This document shows positions 30,049 to 41,406 of a DNA stretch of 64,000 bases, piece by piece; the first letter of the stretch is position 1; each line of letters starts with the position of its first letter. The DNA comes from Plectosphaerella cucumerina (Eukaryota; Ascomycota; Sordariomycetes; Glomerellales; Plectosphaerellaceae). Location of the stretch: contig JAGPXD010000003.1 of the NCBI GenBank assembly GCA_020746995.1, positions 62,001 to 126,000 of the forward strand, written 5' to 3'. The position numbers were made by a program, and so were the translations under genes. The notes under the pieces are model-generated. The model searched no databases and was not told the origin of the DNA. It was given only the letters and a program-made list of their open reading frames with translations.

Positions 30049-31708
30049 TCAGGGTGTTGTTGGCCTGATCTCAACGACTGCCTCCTTCTCGTCCTCATCT
30101 CCAAGCGCATCAACTTCCAGTGTGGTGGTGGAAGCTGAGGCTGGAGATCGGCTCTCGACGTCTGCGAAGCCAAGATTCCTCTCATTTTTGCCCAGTACCT
30201 CCACGCCCCCCCTATAGCCGCTGTGGCTTCCGAAAACGAACCAGGCATAAATGCTCGTCGCGATGGACACGACCAGAAAAGCAAATATTGTCCAATTCCC
30301 CATGCTGAACAGGGGCGCCGTGCTCTGCGGGAACAAGAAGGGCGCTGAGATACCCGCAGAGTTGGAGATGGCTACCATGCCTCCCGTTGCGACTGCGGTT
30401 GCCGTCGATCCCTTGACAGTGGCTGTCCGGTGCTGGAGAACGTGTTAGGCGGTCCAATGTGACTCTTCCGGAGGAGGCGAAGACTTACTGCAATAAAAGG
30501 GAGAACCGCAGCGTTAGTGCAAGCTATCACGCAGACCGCAGCATATCGCAGCTCCCAGATTTCTACCGTTGCCAAAACCAAGTAGCCCGTTGCGACAAAC
30601 GTCAGGGCCGCAACAATATGACGGGACCTCTCTCGCGTCTTGTCGCTGTGAAGACAGGCGCCCACCACGACGATAAGCGCAAAGATGTTGGGGGGCACCG
30701 TCAACAGCTGGCCCGAGTGGCCCGTAAAACCCATGGATGATACGATGGTCGGTGCAAAGTATCCAAACGCATTCAGAGCGTGGGTCATGAGTGCGTACTG
30801 GATGGCGAAGAGCCAGAATATCGGATCGGCGACAGTATCTTTGACGACTCTCCACTCCCAGTCACCAGACTGCATCGAGGGAGCATAAGGACCAAGGCGT
30901 TTGACGGCAAACGCTCGTTCGTGCGGTGTAAGCCAGGTGGCCGTCTGTGGGTAGTCAGGCAAAAAGAACCAGACGAGAATCCCAACCAGGATTGCCGGCA
31001 GGCCCTCGAGAATGAAGAGCCATTGCCAACCGGCAAGTCCTCCGACGCCATTGAGGAAGGAGATTCCAGACGCCAAAAGACCTCCGAAAGCACAGGCCAG
31101 TGCCACGCTCGACGCGAATATCGCCATGCGAGTTGCCCGCTCCTCTGGCTTGTACCAGAAGCACAAGTGCATCATGACTCCCGACGAGAATCCGGCTTCA
31201 GCCATGCCGAGGAAGAACCGGGCCACCAAGAGTCGCTCGTATGTTGTTGCTGCCGCGGTACACATGGTGACGAATCCGACGGAGACGACAATTCTAGAAA
31301 TCCACCTGCTCGGCGAAAAGTACTTCATGAGCATGTTGCCTGGGAATTCCATGATGACGTATGGAATGAAGAAGAAAGCGACGGCCATGCTGTAGCGATG
31401 ACCGCAGAGGTTCAGCTGCTGTAGAATGTTGTCTGCGGGGGTATCGTCGTTGAGTGTTCGAGCGTTTCCCAGATTCACGCGGTTCAAGTAATCTGCCAAC
31501 CACGAGTAAGCTGCTGAGTTCATCTAACATGAGCAGGTGCTGACTTACTGAGAAGATATGTGATGCACATCCAGGGCAAAAGATGTAGGTCTTGTTTCCT
31601 GACGACACGCCTCTCAGTTTCCTTGTCGTTTAGATCGATGCTGGTGAAATCCGCCATCTCGAGCGTGGGTTGTGCAGATAGCAACGCTCTCCATCCCGTT
31701 GAAGACAT
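30049..31708 (-). CDS. MFS transporter, Dal5-like anion:cation symporter family
   Basis: Three exons: 31708-31549, 31492-30489 and 30432-30049; 515 residues. Both introns are 56 nt (GTAAGT...GGCAG; GTAAGT...TCCAG). The first junction rebuilds the family motif YLLNYLNRVNLGNAR. Multiple hydrophobic segments follow (MAVAFFFIPYVIMEFPGNML, RFFLGMAEAGFSSGVM, WQWLFILEGLPAILVGILVW, and others), consistent with about 12 membrane helices. The C-terminal tail is acidic (ALGDEDEKEAVVEI). Dal5-type carriers move small organic anions such as allantoate, pantothenate, nicotinate or dipeptides. It converges on the UstYa gene, so it may import or export compounds linked to that locus, or be an unrelated neighbour. 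Confidence 0.88.
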
Positions 31709-33537
31709 GCCGAAGGTATGGTTGAAAATGGAGATGGTGGTTCAAGCTCAAAGCCGAAGATGTGTGCTTGGATGGTTACGGATGTCCGTGCCAGACGTTG
31801 GTCGATACTGAATGCCACAGCCTGTCAGGAGGAAAGCATCCAGCATCTGTTATAAAGGATCCTGGACGACCATAGCGTCGGGGATCGCCTTGCGCCACTC
31901 TCACGTTGACCGATTCTACAAGCACGCGATCTTTCGATCGCAATGCTGGGTTTGTGTTTGTTGTTGTCTGCAAGAGTGTGTCCAAGAGTCTGGAAAGCCG
32001 GTCGTGGAACGGGACATTCGGCTTACTGACGGAACGGGCACCGCGAACTGGCGAAGCCGGGAGGCCTGCCTTTCAAAACGCCATTTCCGGGCGCGGCGTG
32101 TACGAGAGATATTGATGGCGTTCTTGACTTCAGCCTCCCTATCGAACAGGCTTATGGGGTCGACGCCACATCGTCGACGCCGTGGGTACCTTCGAGATTG
32201 GAGAACATTGCGACTGTCCCAATGTTGGCACGAATGGGCACCTGATGGCCGAATTGTGTCTTCGACAGCGTTCATACATGGTCAAGAGTTCCTTCATAGA
32301 TGGATCAGGGCCAGGGGGCAGAAACGGGGACGCAGAAAACGATTCTTACAATTCCCTGAGGCCGTCGATTTGACATGGACCCGTACCGTGAACATCTGAC
32401 ATGGCGTCGGCGATGACAAGCCTGGACCGCCCGTCCGGCGCTGGCCGCTCATTGCCCACCCTAGAAGCCTTTCGGCATACCCCTGCTTACGGAACACAAC
32501 ATCACGGTGGCGCTCGCTCACCTGGAGAGCTTCACTCACACCCGTCGCCCGAGCGGTCGGCTCAACAGCCTTGACCGACCTCGACGATTGTGGCCGTGTG
32601 GTTCGTGCGCTGCGTGAGGCTTGGACGGCGACTGCCACATAAAACGACATGCGGGCGGCCCGGGGGCTTGTCGGGGCTCCCTACAATTCGGACACACCGC
32701 TGATCAACCGACATCTTCTGTACATTCTGGGAGCGCAACGGTGCTGAAGGCAAGCCCAGGATGAAGATGACACGGGTGCATCATGTCGCCAGCAAGCGCT
32801 CGAGAGTTGACACGAGCAGTCCGAGTACATAGCTTATGACTGGGCCGACGCTGTCTCTCGGTCAACACTTTAGCAGCCGAGCTAGCTCCCGACAAGGTCG
32901 CTTGCGAAATGAAAGTGGTTGATAGCCGGTGCTCGTCTCCATGTAGGCGGCTTTCCACGTCCTCGGATGCACCGTCGGGACGCCAATGACGGTCGTGGCA
33001 CATCATCACCTGCCTGCCGTGGACCCGACCGTTGCCTAGCTACAGAGAGGAATAAGCATACGCTTCGCAGCAAGTCACAGCAAAGTAAATGCCTTGTTTA
33101 CCTCAGGTTCCCGCCATATGACCACCGGAACTTTTGGCCGACTAGAATCGCATGGTAGGCTGCTGGGACGATGATAGAGTGCTTACTGATTTAGACCGAC
33201 AAACAAGTACTTCACAGTTCTCCATGGCGTCGTAGTGCTAGGTGACCATCAAATGCGTGTGGTCAGAAGATTGGTACGCTCCAAATAATTCAGCCTCGTC
33301 GCCATGGCATCGCTGACGTAAGTCACGTGGAGTCAGTGTACCTAAGCTTTATCGATAAGTCACAACTCCCCTCTCGGACGTGAATGACATGTCCCTCGCC
33401 GAGTTGGTGGGGTCTGGGTGGTCGAGAGCTCCTCCAACCCGCCAACCCCTCTTGCACAAACGCGTACTGTCGATTCCATTTCCAAGCTCACCCCCGACAA
33501 GCATTGCGCAACTGGGCTGAATTGGAGAGTACCAAAT
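31709..33537. other. Divergent intergenic region, MFS transporter / CSN5
   Basis: About 1.8 kb. One ATG-started frame of 195 codons (31812-32399 +) is Arg/Cys-rich with no domain and is not called. A TATA-like site for the transporter lies at 31850-31854. Confidence 0.45.
31850..31854 (-). promoter_or_regulatory. Possible TATA box of the MFS transporter gene
   Basis: TATAA on the minus strand about 142 nt upstream of the ATG at 31708. Confidence 0.35.
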
Positions 33538-34703
33538 ATGGCGTCCCAGGCGCCGCCTCTGAAGGGCTGGGGTGAGTGACTCTCTCCAAGCCGTGCACCC
33601 CGAAAATGGGCTCCTAACATGACTTCTCCGCCACAGAACTCGAGAACAACGTACAGCTTGTCGATACCAAGCGCGATGCCTTATATGCCTTCGACCCGGA
33701 AGCCAGCAGGCAGTCGGGCAAGCCATGGGCGCACAATCCGACCTACTTCAGAAACGTGCGCATCAGTGCCACAGCACTCATCAAGATGGTTATGCATGCC
33801 CGCTCCGGCGGCAGCATCGAGGTTATGGGATTGATGATGGGATACATCAACGGCGACGCCTTCATTGTCACAGACGCGTTCCGTTTGCCAGTCGAAGGCA
33901 CCGAGACCCGCGTCAACGCCCATGCCGATGCCGATGAGTACATGGTGCAATACCTGGCCTCGTGCCGCGCGCAAGGTCGCATGGAGAATGTGGTCGGCTG
34001 GTACCACTCGCATCCTGGCTACGGCTGCTGGCTTTCCGGCATCGATGTTGCAACTCAGACCACCCACCAGACCTTCCAAGACCCGTTCCTGGCTGTCGTC
34101 ATCGACCCAGATCGCACCATCAGTGCCGGCAAGGTCGAGATTGGCGCCTTCCGCACCTTCCCAGCGAACCATACTTCTTCCTCTAACAAGGAGAACAACC
34201 CTGGCTCCGCTTCTGCACCGGGAACCGCCGGAGGCAGCGATACCCAGGCGCCTTCAACCAACGCCGTCAACGCCGACGGATGGCAGGCCGTACCCCTCGC
34301 CAAGGCGGAAGAGTTCGGTGCCCACGCCGACAAGTACTACCCCTTGGAGATTTCGCATTACAAGAGCTCCCTGGACACGCATCTCCTCGAGCTGCTTTGG
34401 CACAAGTACTGGGTTCAGACACTCAGCCAGAACCAGCTTCTCACCAATCGCGACTACGGCAACAAGCAGATTCTTGATCTCGCGTCCAAGGTCCGCCAAG
34501 CCACCGATACAACCACGCGTTACCGCGGCACGTCGTCGGCAGCTCAGGTTGCTCCGGGCTCCGGCAACGCTAAGAAGGCTGACACGGCCGTGGAGAAGCT
34601 CATGCGTGACAGTAATTCGGTCGTCACACAGGAGAGGTCTGGGATGATTGGAAACGAGATCAAGGCAAAGCTTTTCAACGGTCTGGGCGCAAACGAGCCT
34701 TAG
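33538..34703 (+). CDS. csn5: COP9 signalosome subunit 5 (deneddylase)
   Basis: Two exons: 33538-33571 and 33637-34703, 366 residues. The 65-nt intron has GTGAGT, branch CTAAC and CACAG; it leaves a 34-nt first coding exon. The MPN+/JAMM metalloprotease site is intact: the upstream Glu in [10 protein letters not shown] and [14 protein letters not shown] (H-x-H-x10-D), which binds zinc. CSN5 removes NEDD8 from cullins as the catalytic subunit of the COP9 signalosome and controls development and secondary metabolism in filamentous fungi. The C-terminal half ([20 protein letters not shown]) is also typical. The gene is intact. Confidence 0.97.
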
Positions 34704-36929
34704 TAGGCGGAAGCCTGAAGGCGTGGGCTTGGTCGCATGCTCATAAGCTGCTGGCCCGTGGACAACGATGGGTGCGAAAGTCAGCATGAAGCATGGGTAT
34801 GGCGTTAAGGCGCTCCGGCTTTTGTATTCTTAGAGGAATGAAATCATCATCAGAGGACGCGGACATTGTTGAAACCTCAGGAGGTGTGTGCTTGAAAGGT
34901 GGCTACTACTCCAGCAACGTAGTACTCAGCCTTTCCGCCACTTTTCATGGGAGCCTGATATCAGACTGGCCGGGGGCGCGAACGAAAAGGCAGGTAAGGG
35001 ACGAGGTCTTGGTTGGCTTACGTCCCTTGCCCAGGCTAGTACCTCTGGATGATCATGCGAACTCCTGTGTTTTCAAGACCAGCGTAGTGGTGGAGACGTA
35101 AGCATCTGGCTCTCTGTCTCTATCGCAACGTATCACATGCAAATGGACTGGCTTGGATCGCTCGCCGGACCCTGGACCGGCCTGCTCGCCAGGTTCGTGT
35201 TGGTGTCACGCCAGGATCGAACATGGAACATTCCATCTGGCTTCCGCATTACCCGGCCGCCTCCTCCTGCAGAAAAACCGATGGGCATTTCGTCCCCCCA
35301 TGCAGATTTCCATTTCGCTTGCACTATTCCGATCACCCAACTAGGCATGTCCTTCCCCTGACTTGCCGTCCCTGATCCACAGGGTAGCGCTCTAGGCGTT
35401 CCTTCGAAGCATCTACCTACCAATCTTGGGTAGTCCGTCCGCCTGCGTGCTTCGGAAATATCTTCGGGCACCCTGATTGCCGCCGCAAGCCATACCGCCA
35501 GTCTGAGAGTGTGAAGTTCAAGGGGCGGCGGGGATGACCCTGTGGTTATTCCCCGCGCGAAGTTAAGGGTCCGCGATGGAAGAAAAAAAAAATGCCTGCA
35601 GAAGCGTGGGACGTGGGGCATTTTTTCCGTAGTGCAGTGCACACTTGGACAGTCAAGCCGTTGGGCCGCTCTGCAGCGAGGGCTTTGATAATCCATGCCG
35701 TCGCATGCGAATCCCAGCCAAGTGAGTCAGTCTGACCTGTTCGGCCCCTCACCGCCAGGAGCAGCACCCGCCAAGTACGGCCTCCAACCGATGAACCTTC
35801 CATCCTTGCCGCTCGGAAGCGTGGGGGAGGGATTTTGGAAAAACCCCTCAGCGCTGCTCAGCGGAGAGAAGTGTCCGACTGAAGAAAAACACTGGGCGTT
35901 TCCGAGCAGCCTAGTTATGTCAAGTTTCCAATTTAATTGATTTGGTTCATATTGACAAGTAAATGATGATTGTTGCCCTGAGGCGTTGTTGGTATCTTGA
36001 AACCGAACTCCATCTCCAAATGCTCCTTAAAACCATGATCGCTATGCATGCTCTTCTCTCTCTTTCTTCCCCGCTCTCGTCTTCGAACGAGCTCAGCAAT
36101 CGCCAGAATAAAACATGTGAAAAATAAATAAACAGGGGGCAGGAGTTTGTGCGTGTCCCTGCATGCCCTCTGGGGTGAGCCTGGGATAGTATCGCGTTTC
36201 GGGTTGTTGATTGGCGCCAAATCCTCACCACCAAGACTGTGTGTGGGTGCGACTCGAACGGGTCAAACCGCCGTGCCCGAGTCTACCTGCGAAAACCCGC
36301 TGCGCGTTGAATTCGTCAACCTCTCGTTGGAAGCCGCGGATTCTTGACGCGCGCCATTACCAAAGAGTAAGGTAACAGCAGGCCGGGTACGGGGGCCACC
36401 TCCGAGTCAGGGGGGGGGGGGGGGGCAGGGGCTCCATAGAACTTTTCTAGAAGCCTAGAGCCCACTCGGATTGCCGAGGGAGCGAGTCGCGACCTGCCCA
36501 GTGCAGTGAAAGGGTCAGGCCGTGTAGGGCAGGACGGCCGCCCCCGTGTTCGGCTTGAAATGCGAGTGGCCGGTGCCATCGGCCTGTAAGAAAACCTTGC
36601 CGTGACAGCTCCGACTAGGTCCGAGTGTGGGCAGATTTGCCTCCACTGCGGCGACGTGTGCCGTAGGTTGTTGGGAGGCGAAGACTCGGCCATCTCCGCT
36701 GGTGGGGCCATATCTTGGAGATTCGGTATTGTCGCGTGGAGGGCGGCGGGCCCTCGAGGGTTTTGCCCCAGTGACGTCGCGCACCCGGCAATGCCTCGGC
36801 GGGCCCCGCAATGCCGACCAAGTCGACGTTTGCGTGTAAGATCTTGTTTCGTGAAGCCGTTGTCGTATTGTACGGGGTCGGTTGATCCATCGTCAATCGG
36901 ACGTCGGCTCCTGTTGTTGTTTGTGGTAC
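34704..36929. other. Long intergenic region, CSN5 3' side to serine-rich gene
   Basis: 2.2 kb with no supported gene. It contains a 16-G homopolymer. Open frames are short or proline-rich by-products of the G/C runs. Confidence 0.45.
36410..36425 (+). repeat. Poly-G tract (16 G)
   Basis: Sixteen consecutive G followed by CAGGGG, in the 3' flank of the serine-rich gene. Confidence 0.9.
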
Positions 36930-38633
36930 TCAAGAGACCAGTGGCACCCAGCGTGCGGGTACTCCATCGGGGCCAACTTCGTAGACACGGTTGGTGGCCT
37001 TGCGCGGGGGTAGTGTCCAGCGTGCTCGTCCTGGTCGCTGGTCGTCCAGCTTGCCGCGTTTCCGCATAGCCATTTCCATGACAGCGATTCGAATAAAGTC
37101 CGAATTCTCGCGAACTTCGCGCTGGCGCATTGCCACCGGGCGATCATTCGATGCATCTTGTGACTGGGGAGTAGCCTCATACGGCGTGGCTTGCATCTGC
37201 GGCGAGGCAGCGGGGTACGGTAGTCGAGTTGGTGATGAGGGGCCAGAACGAGACCGTTGAACTTTGTATGTCTGCATCTGGATCGAAGCCGTATAGGTCC
37301 TCGTCGGGGACATCGTGGCGGGGTGCGTCTCGATCCGAGCGTTGGTGGTAGGGTTGAGATAACGGCGCAGCGCTGCCGATGGTTCTTCTTCGAGAACCGG
37401 AGGGCGGCGCTCGTCAGTGTAAGGGACCTTTGGATCAATTGTCAAGAGAGATCTGGTCAGGAAGTCCTCCGGCGGGATGGATGAGAGGTTGAGAGACGAG
37501 ATGGACTTCGCCGCGGAGCGCAACGCCCTAAGCGATGCGGTCAGGTTCGACTTGAAGGCCGACTTGAGAGGGCGGAGAGGAAAAGCAAAGTCGCTGAAGG
37601 ACAGCTCGGACTGGGTGTCGTCCTGGTCCAGGGCATCCGACAAGACGCTGACATCCCAACCATCCGAGTCGTCCTCCTCAGATTGCGAGAGCGGGTGGTC
37701 CTCGGCGTCGCAGAACGGCGACGAAACAGGCTCCAGAGACCGCCTAGGCCGTTGCGGCCGCCTCATCCGCATCTGCGGGCTTGCGCTGTAGGGTGACTCG
37801 ACTGACGAGTTGCCGTCTGTGGCAAACGAGGCCCCGAGAGACGGCATGGACTCCATGGAGATTGTCCGAGTAGAGAAGACGCTGCCCATGATGCTGTCGC
37901 TGGTGCAGGACATGGGCTCATAATCATCCAGGTCGTCTGGAGGCGAGAGGAGCAGATCCAGGGGAGACCTGTCCAGGGACATGCTCAGTTCTTTTTCCGA
38001 GACTTGCTGGCGTTCGATGATGGCATTCAGCGTCAGAGCCTGGTCCTTCCAGGACTTCTTCGGCTTGACGCTGCCGCGGCGGAGGCGGGGAATGTCGGTG
38101 ACGGCCAAGAGCGCGGCAACAGCCGGCGGGACGGCTTTGGGGTGCTGACCATTGCTTGGTCGATCTGTTTTCCTCTGGGCGTGGCTGCGGCGGGTGTGGT
38201 GTGTTGGCGGCGCGGCGTTCCTCGTCTTGGAGGGAATCTGGACTGGCGTCGTAGGCGTCGTGGGCCTAGTGTTCACGCTGGTTGTGGTGCGTGGAGGGCT
38301 AGAGGGTGACAGACTCGAGGTCTCGTGGGAAGCCTTGCGTTTGGCCATGGCGATGATTGCATTCGGATCTGACGGAGGGATCGGCTGCACGGTGACGGCA
38401 ACGTCTTTGGCATACTTTCTCGGGTTCAGGACCGCGGATGGCGATGCAGGAGGAATAGTCGAGGGCTGCGTCGGGGCAACTTGAAAGTGATCGGGGTTGC
38501 TGGCGGAGGCGGACGGCGGCGCGGGTTGTGCTGTGGCCAGAGAGGGTCTTTTCGAGGGTGAGACGGAGCGGCGCTGGGAGGAATGCTGCGGCGGGTGGGC
38601 GTTATAGTAAAGGAAACTCCTCGGAGACATCAT
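36930..38633 (-). CDS. Serine/proline-rich fungal protein of unknown function
   Basis: A 567-residue intronless frame from the ATG at 38633 (a second ATG follows at 38630). It is disordered and rich in Ser, Pro, Thr and Arg. It has a basic N-terminal half with likely nuclear signals, a central acidic stretch (QSEEDDSDGWDVSVLSDALD) and an F/L-rich patch (SELSFSDFAFPLRPLKSAF). The C-terminal part is the most ordered: SDFIRIAVMEMAMRKRGKL, then RARWTLPPRKATNRVYEVGPDGVPARW. The final block looks like a conserved fungal motif, but I cannot assign a function. Codon use supports a real gene. Confidence 0.72.
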   Translation of the reverse strand: MMSPRSFLYYNAHPPQHSSQRRSVSPSKRPSLATAQPAPPSASASNPDHFQVAPTQPSTIPPASPSAVLNPRKYAKDVAVTVQPIPPSDPNAIIAMAKRKASHETSSLSPSSPPRTTTSVNTRPTTPTTPVQIPSKTRNAAPPTHHTRRSHAQRKTDRPSNGQHPKAVPPAVAALLAVTDIPRLRRGSVKPKKSWKDQALTLNAIIERQQVSEKELSMSLDRSPLDLLLSPPDDLDDYEPMSCTSDSIMGSVFSTRTISMESMPSLGASFATDGNSSVESPYSASPQMRMRRPQRPRRSLEPVSSPFCDAEDHPLSQSEEDDSDGWDVSVLSDALDQDDTQSELSFSDFAFPLRPLKSAFKSNLTASLRALRSAAKSISSLNLSSIPPEDFLTRSLLTIDPKVPYTDERRPPVLEEEPSAALRRYLNPTTNARIETHPATMSPTRTYTASIQMQTYKVQRSRSGPSSPTRLPYPAASPQMQATPYEATPQSQDASNDRPVAMRQREVRENSDFIRIAVMEMAMRKRGKLDDQRPGRARWTLPPRKATNRVYEVGPDGVPARWVPLVS

Positions 38634-41406
38634 GACAGCGACTGAACGTTCCCTGACCCCGGGCGGCGGGGCGGGGGCATGCCGGACAGGGATGGCGGAG
38701 GGTGGGAAGCCAAATAGGGGACCTGTTCACGCTTGGGATTGTCGGGGGCTCGCGTGCCGCAGGCAAGGGGCCGGGTTTTCGTAACGTAAGGACAAGCCTC
38801 GTCGGACTAATCAGCAACGTCCGGTTTGCTAGATTATTGGGGACCCTGTGAATCCTGGTGGTTGGAATCTCCAAAGCCAGAAGGTTGACCACGCGGATGG
38901 TTGCACTCGGTAGGTGATCTGTTTGATGACGCAGGAAGGACGGCAGGAGGGTGGTCGGTTGTGCGAGTTTGCGAGGGGCGACGAGACGATCGATGGTGCC
39001 TGTGCCTGAGGGAGAGGAGGGAGGGCCTTGAAGAAGGTGTTCTGCCGAGGCACCGACTTGCTGTTCGGAGGGCAGGCTGTCAGGTTGGTCGTGTCGGGCG
39101 ATACGTATTAGGGCTGCCGGAGCAGACGGCGGTCTTCATGTCTCTCCAGGGCCCCTGTGATTGCAGTCGCGTGCCGGAAACCGCACAGGATCAACGCAGG
39201 TCTCGCGGGACGTGTTGTGTAGTACTGTTGTTGTATGCTGGCGGGTGTCTCGTGCGACCGGTTGGCTCGGGGTCTGTTTCGACAACGGGCGAGGGCGACG
39301 GCGACGGCGGGAGGTTACGAGTCAGGCGGGGCTTGGTCGTTCGTTTATTTGGATCGCTGGCTCATCCGTCACAGGGCGACGTTCATGCGACTGGGTCCAG
39401 GACTTTTAACAAGAGAGAGATGGAAGAGGGACAAAAAAAAAGGCGACCGAGGCTGCTTATACCTGAGGATCGAGTCTATCTTGGGGCAAGAGAGATAGGC
39501 AGGGACGGCACTGTCGGAGGCGTGTCGCTCTTTCACTCACATCTTGTGGGAGCTGATAAGAACACCCGACGCTCCCTCGAAGGGCTGGCCCGCTGGCTGG
39601 GCTGACAGGCAAGGGCATCGGCGTTGGACACACCAGACCCTCCCGGCGTTACGAGACCTGACTCTGCCCTGCAGTGAGTGAGCTGATCACGGGGTACCGG
39701 TCGGATAGGCACAGTGCAGCGTGACACAGGACACTTGGCTGATGCAAGTGCCTGCCCAGGTAGGACAGGTCTTTCCAGGTCCTCCGCGGGGCAGAGACTG
39801 CGGGTCGGGGTACCTTGTCAGTACCCGGCCAGGCACCCTGCCATCGTCGGGTCTTCATGCTAGCCCCCAAACGTACCTGCCCAATCCGGGAACTATGCCA
39901 ATGAGCTTCCCCGATAAGAAACGGGGCCGCGCCATGCCTTTGGTTCTGGCACAGGCGACCCTTTTTGGATGGAGGACACCCGACCAGCTGTTGTCTTCCT
40001 CGCCCTGTGGTTGGCCCTCATGTCCAGAGACGGGTAGTTTGACGCAACGCCAACACTTTAGGCTTCTTTCCTTATCTCATCCCCGATCCTCTTCGCCGTC
40101 CCGTCTGGCCTCTGTATTGGCCCCAAAGCAGAGACACCCGCGTTTGGCTGACTCCCTACGGCTGGAGTGCGTCTGTCGGTGACCAGACGCGCCCAGCCCC
40201 CCCGCATCCCCCGCCAGGTCAGGTCAACAGGGATAACTTGCCCCTCGGACTCAGCCGATGAGCGCACGGACGAGGAAGGGTAGGGCGGCTCGGGCGTCTC
40301 CGCCGCCTCCGGCACCGCCTGTCAGTGTCGTTGTTCATGTTAATACCGATTCAAGACTCCAAGGGACCAAGGGACCAACCGGGCCTGTCAAGTCCTGCAA
40401 GGCTTCTGGAGCGGCATTTCCAACGGTTACGCTCGAGAAATCTACTGTGGACTGTACGAGGTAGTGTTCCTCTGTATATGGAGCTCTTGGCATCTCCCCC
40501 ACACATCCTTCTTGAATCGCCAACCCTTCAAAATACCTGCTTCTGCCACGGTCCGCCCACTCCAGCATCTGACGTCTCCGATGAGCGGCCGCAGGTTTGG
40601 ACGTCAATGTACAGTCGGCCTTACCGTGGTTCATCTTACCTAGTTGGTAATACTCTTTAACGAAAAGAATTTCCTCAACCTCCCGAGGCCCGGGTTGTGT
40701 CAACTTTCTTGAGGATGCTCGTGTCAAATTGGATATTGTCCAGCACCCTTCTTCCGTTTCCAGCGGCATGCATACCTGCCTACCTACACCAAACGGCTCT
40801 GGTTGCACCCTTATCAGGACCACTTGATTCGCCCTCCATCTCCACCCCCGCACGTTTGCATCTTGGATGGTGCAGATGGTGTGGACACGAAGCTGTGGGG
40901 GAAGCCACACCCGCTGGTAGTGACGGGATGGTACGATGTGGCCATGACATCAGAGAATTATGCAGGGCCGGCCATAATTACTGACTACGTTCAACACCGA
41001 GGGCGGACTTGGTGTTCACCCGTCGATGATCTTCAAGTTGGCAGCCTGACAGCCTGCTCGCGAGATGTGATCTGGGGCCCCAAGGACTTGTCAATCGTGG
41101 GCACATGGTCTCTAGCACGTGGTTCACAGAATGAACGTGTTTTAACATACGAAATTGTAATTCAAGTAATCGCCCGTAGGCTGTGGTATCCGTTTGCTCC
41201 TCCCAAACAACCTCTGTCTAAAAAGTACGTCGCTTGCCAACTGCCCCGCGTATTAGAAATGGAACCTGGCGGCATGTTGCTGCCTCATCCGCCTGGCCCT
41301 AGCACATCCTGACATGGCCAGGCATCGCCCTTTTGTCTATATCCCCTTCACTATGCTGGCTCCGTTTCGGTGCTGACGGTACCGATCTGACCGTCTCCGC
41401 AGTCTA
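38634..41406. other. Long intergenic region upstream of the serine-rich gene
   Basis: 2.8 kb. Several open frames (38901-39605 +, 40335-40910 -, 40803-41312 +) have no domain, no intron-compatible extension and poor coding character. It probably contains a long 5' leader of the minus-strand gene and the Fmp27 3' UTR. Confidence 0.45.

Noticed and set aside
31812..32399. 195-codon plus-strand frame
   Set aside because: Arg/Cys-rich, no domain, no signal peptide, and it overlaps the probable MFS promoter.
35180..35270. tRNA-like segment (minus strand, GTTCGATCC)
   Set aside because: The putative T-stem does not pair and no matching acceptor, D or anticodon arms can be drawn.
36235..36300. Second tRNA-like B box (minus strand, CGTTCGAGTC)
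   Set aside because: The flanking bases do not form a five-pair T-stem and no acceptor stem fits.
40335..41312. Two frames (191 and 169 codons) in the long intergenic region
   Set aside because: No recognisable domains or splice-compatible extensions, and composition unlike neighbouring genes.
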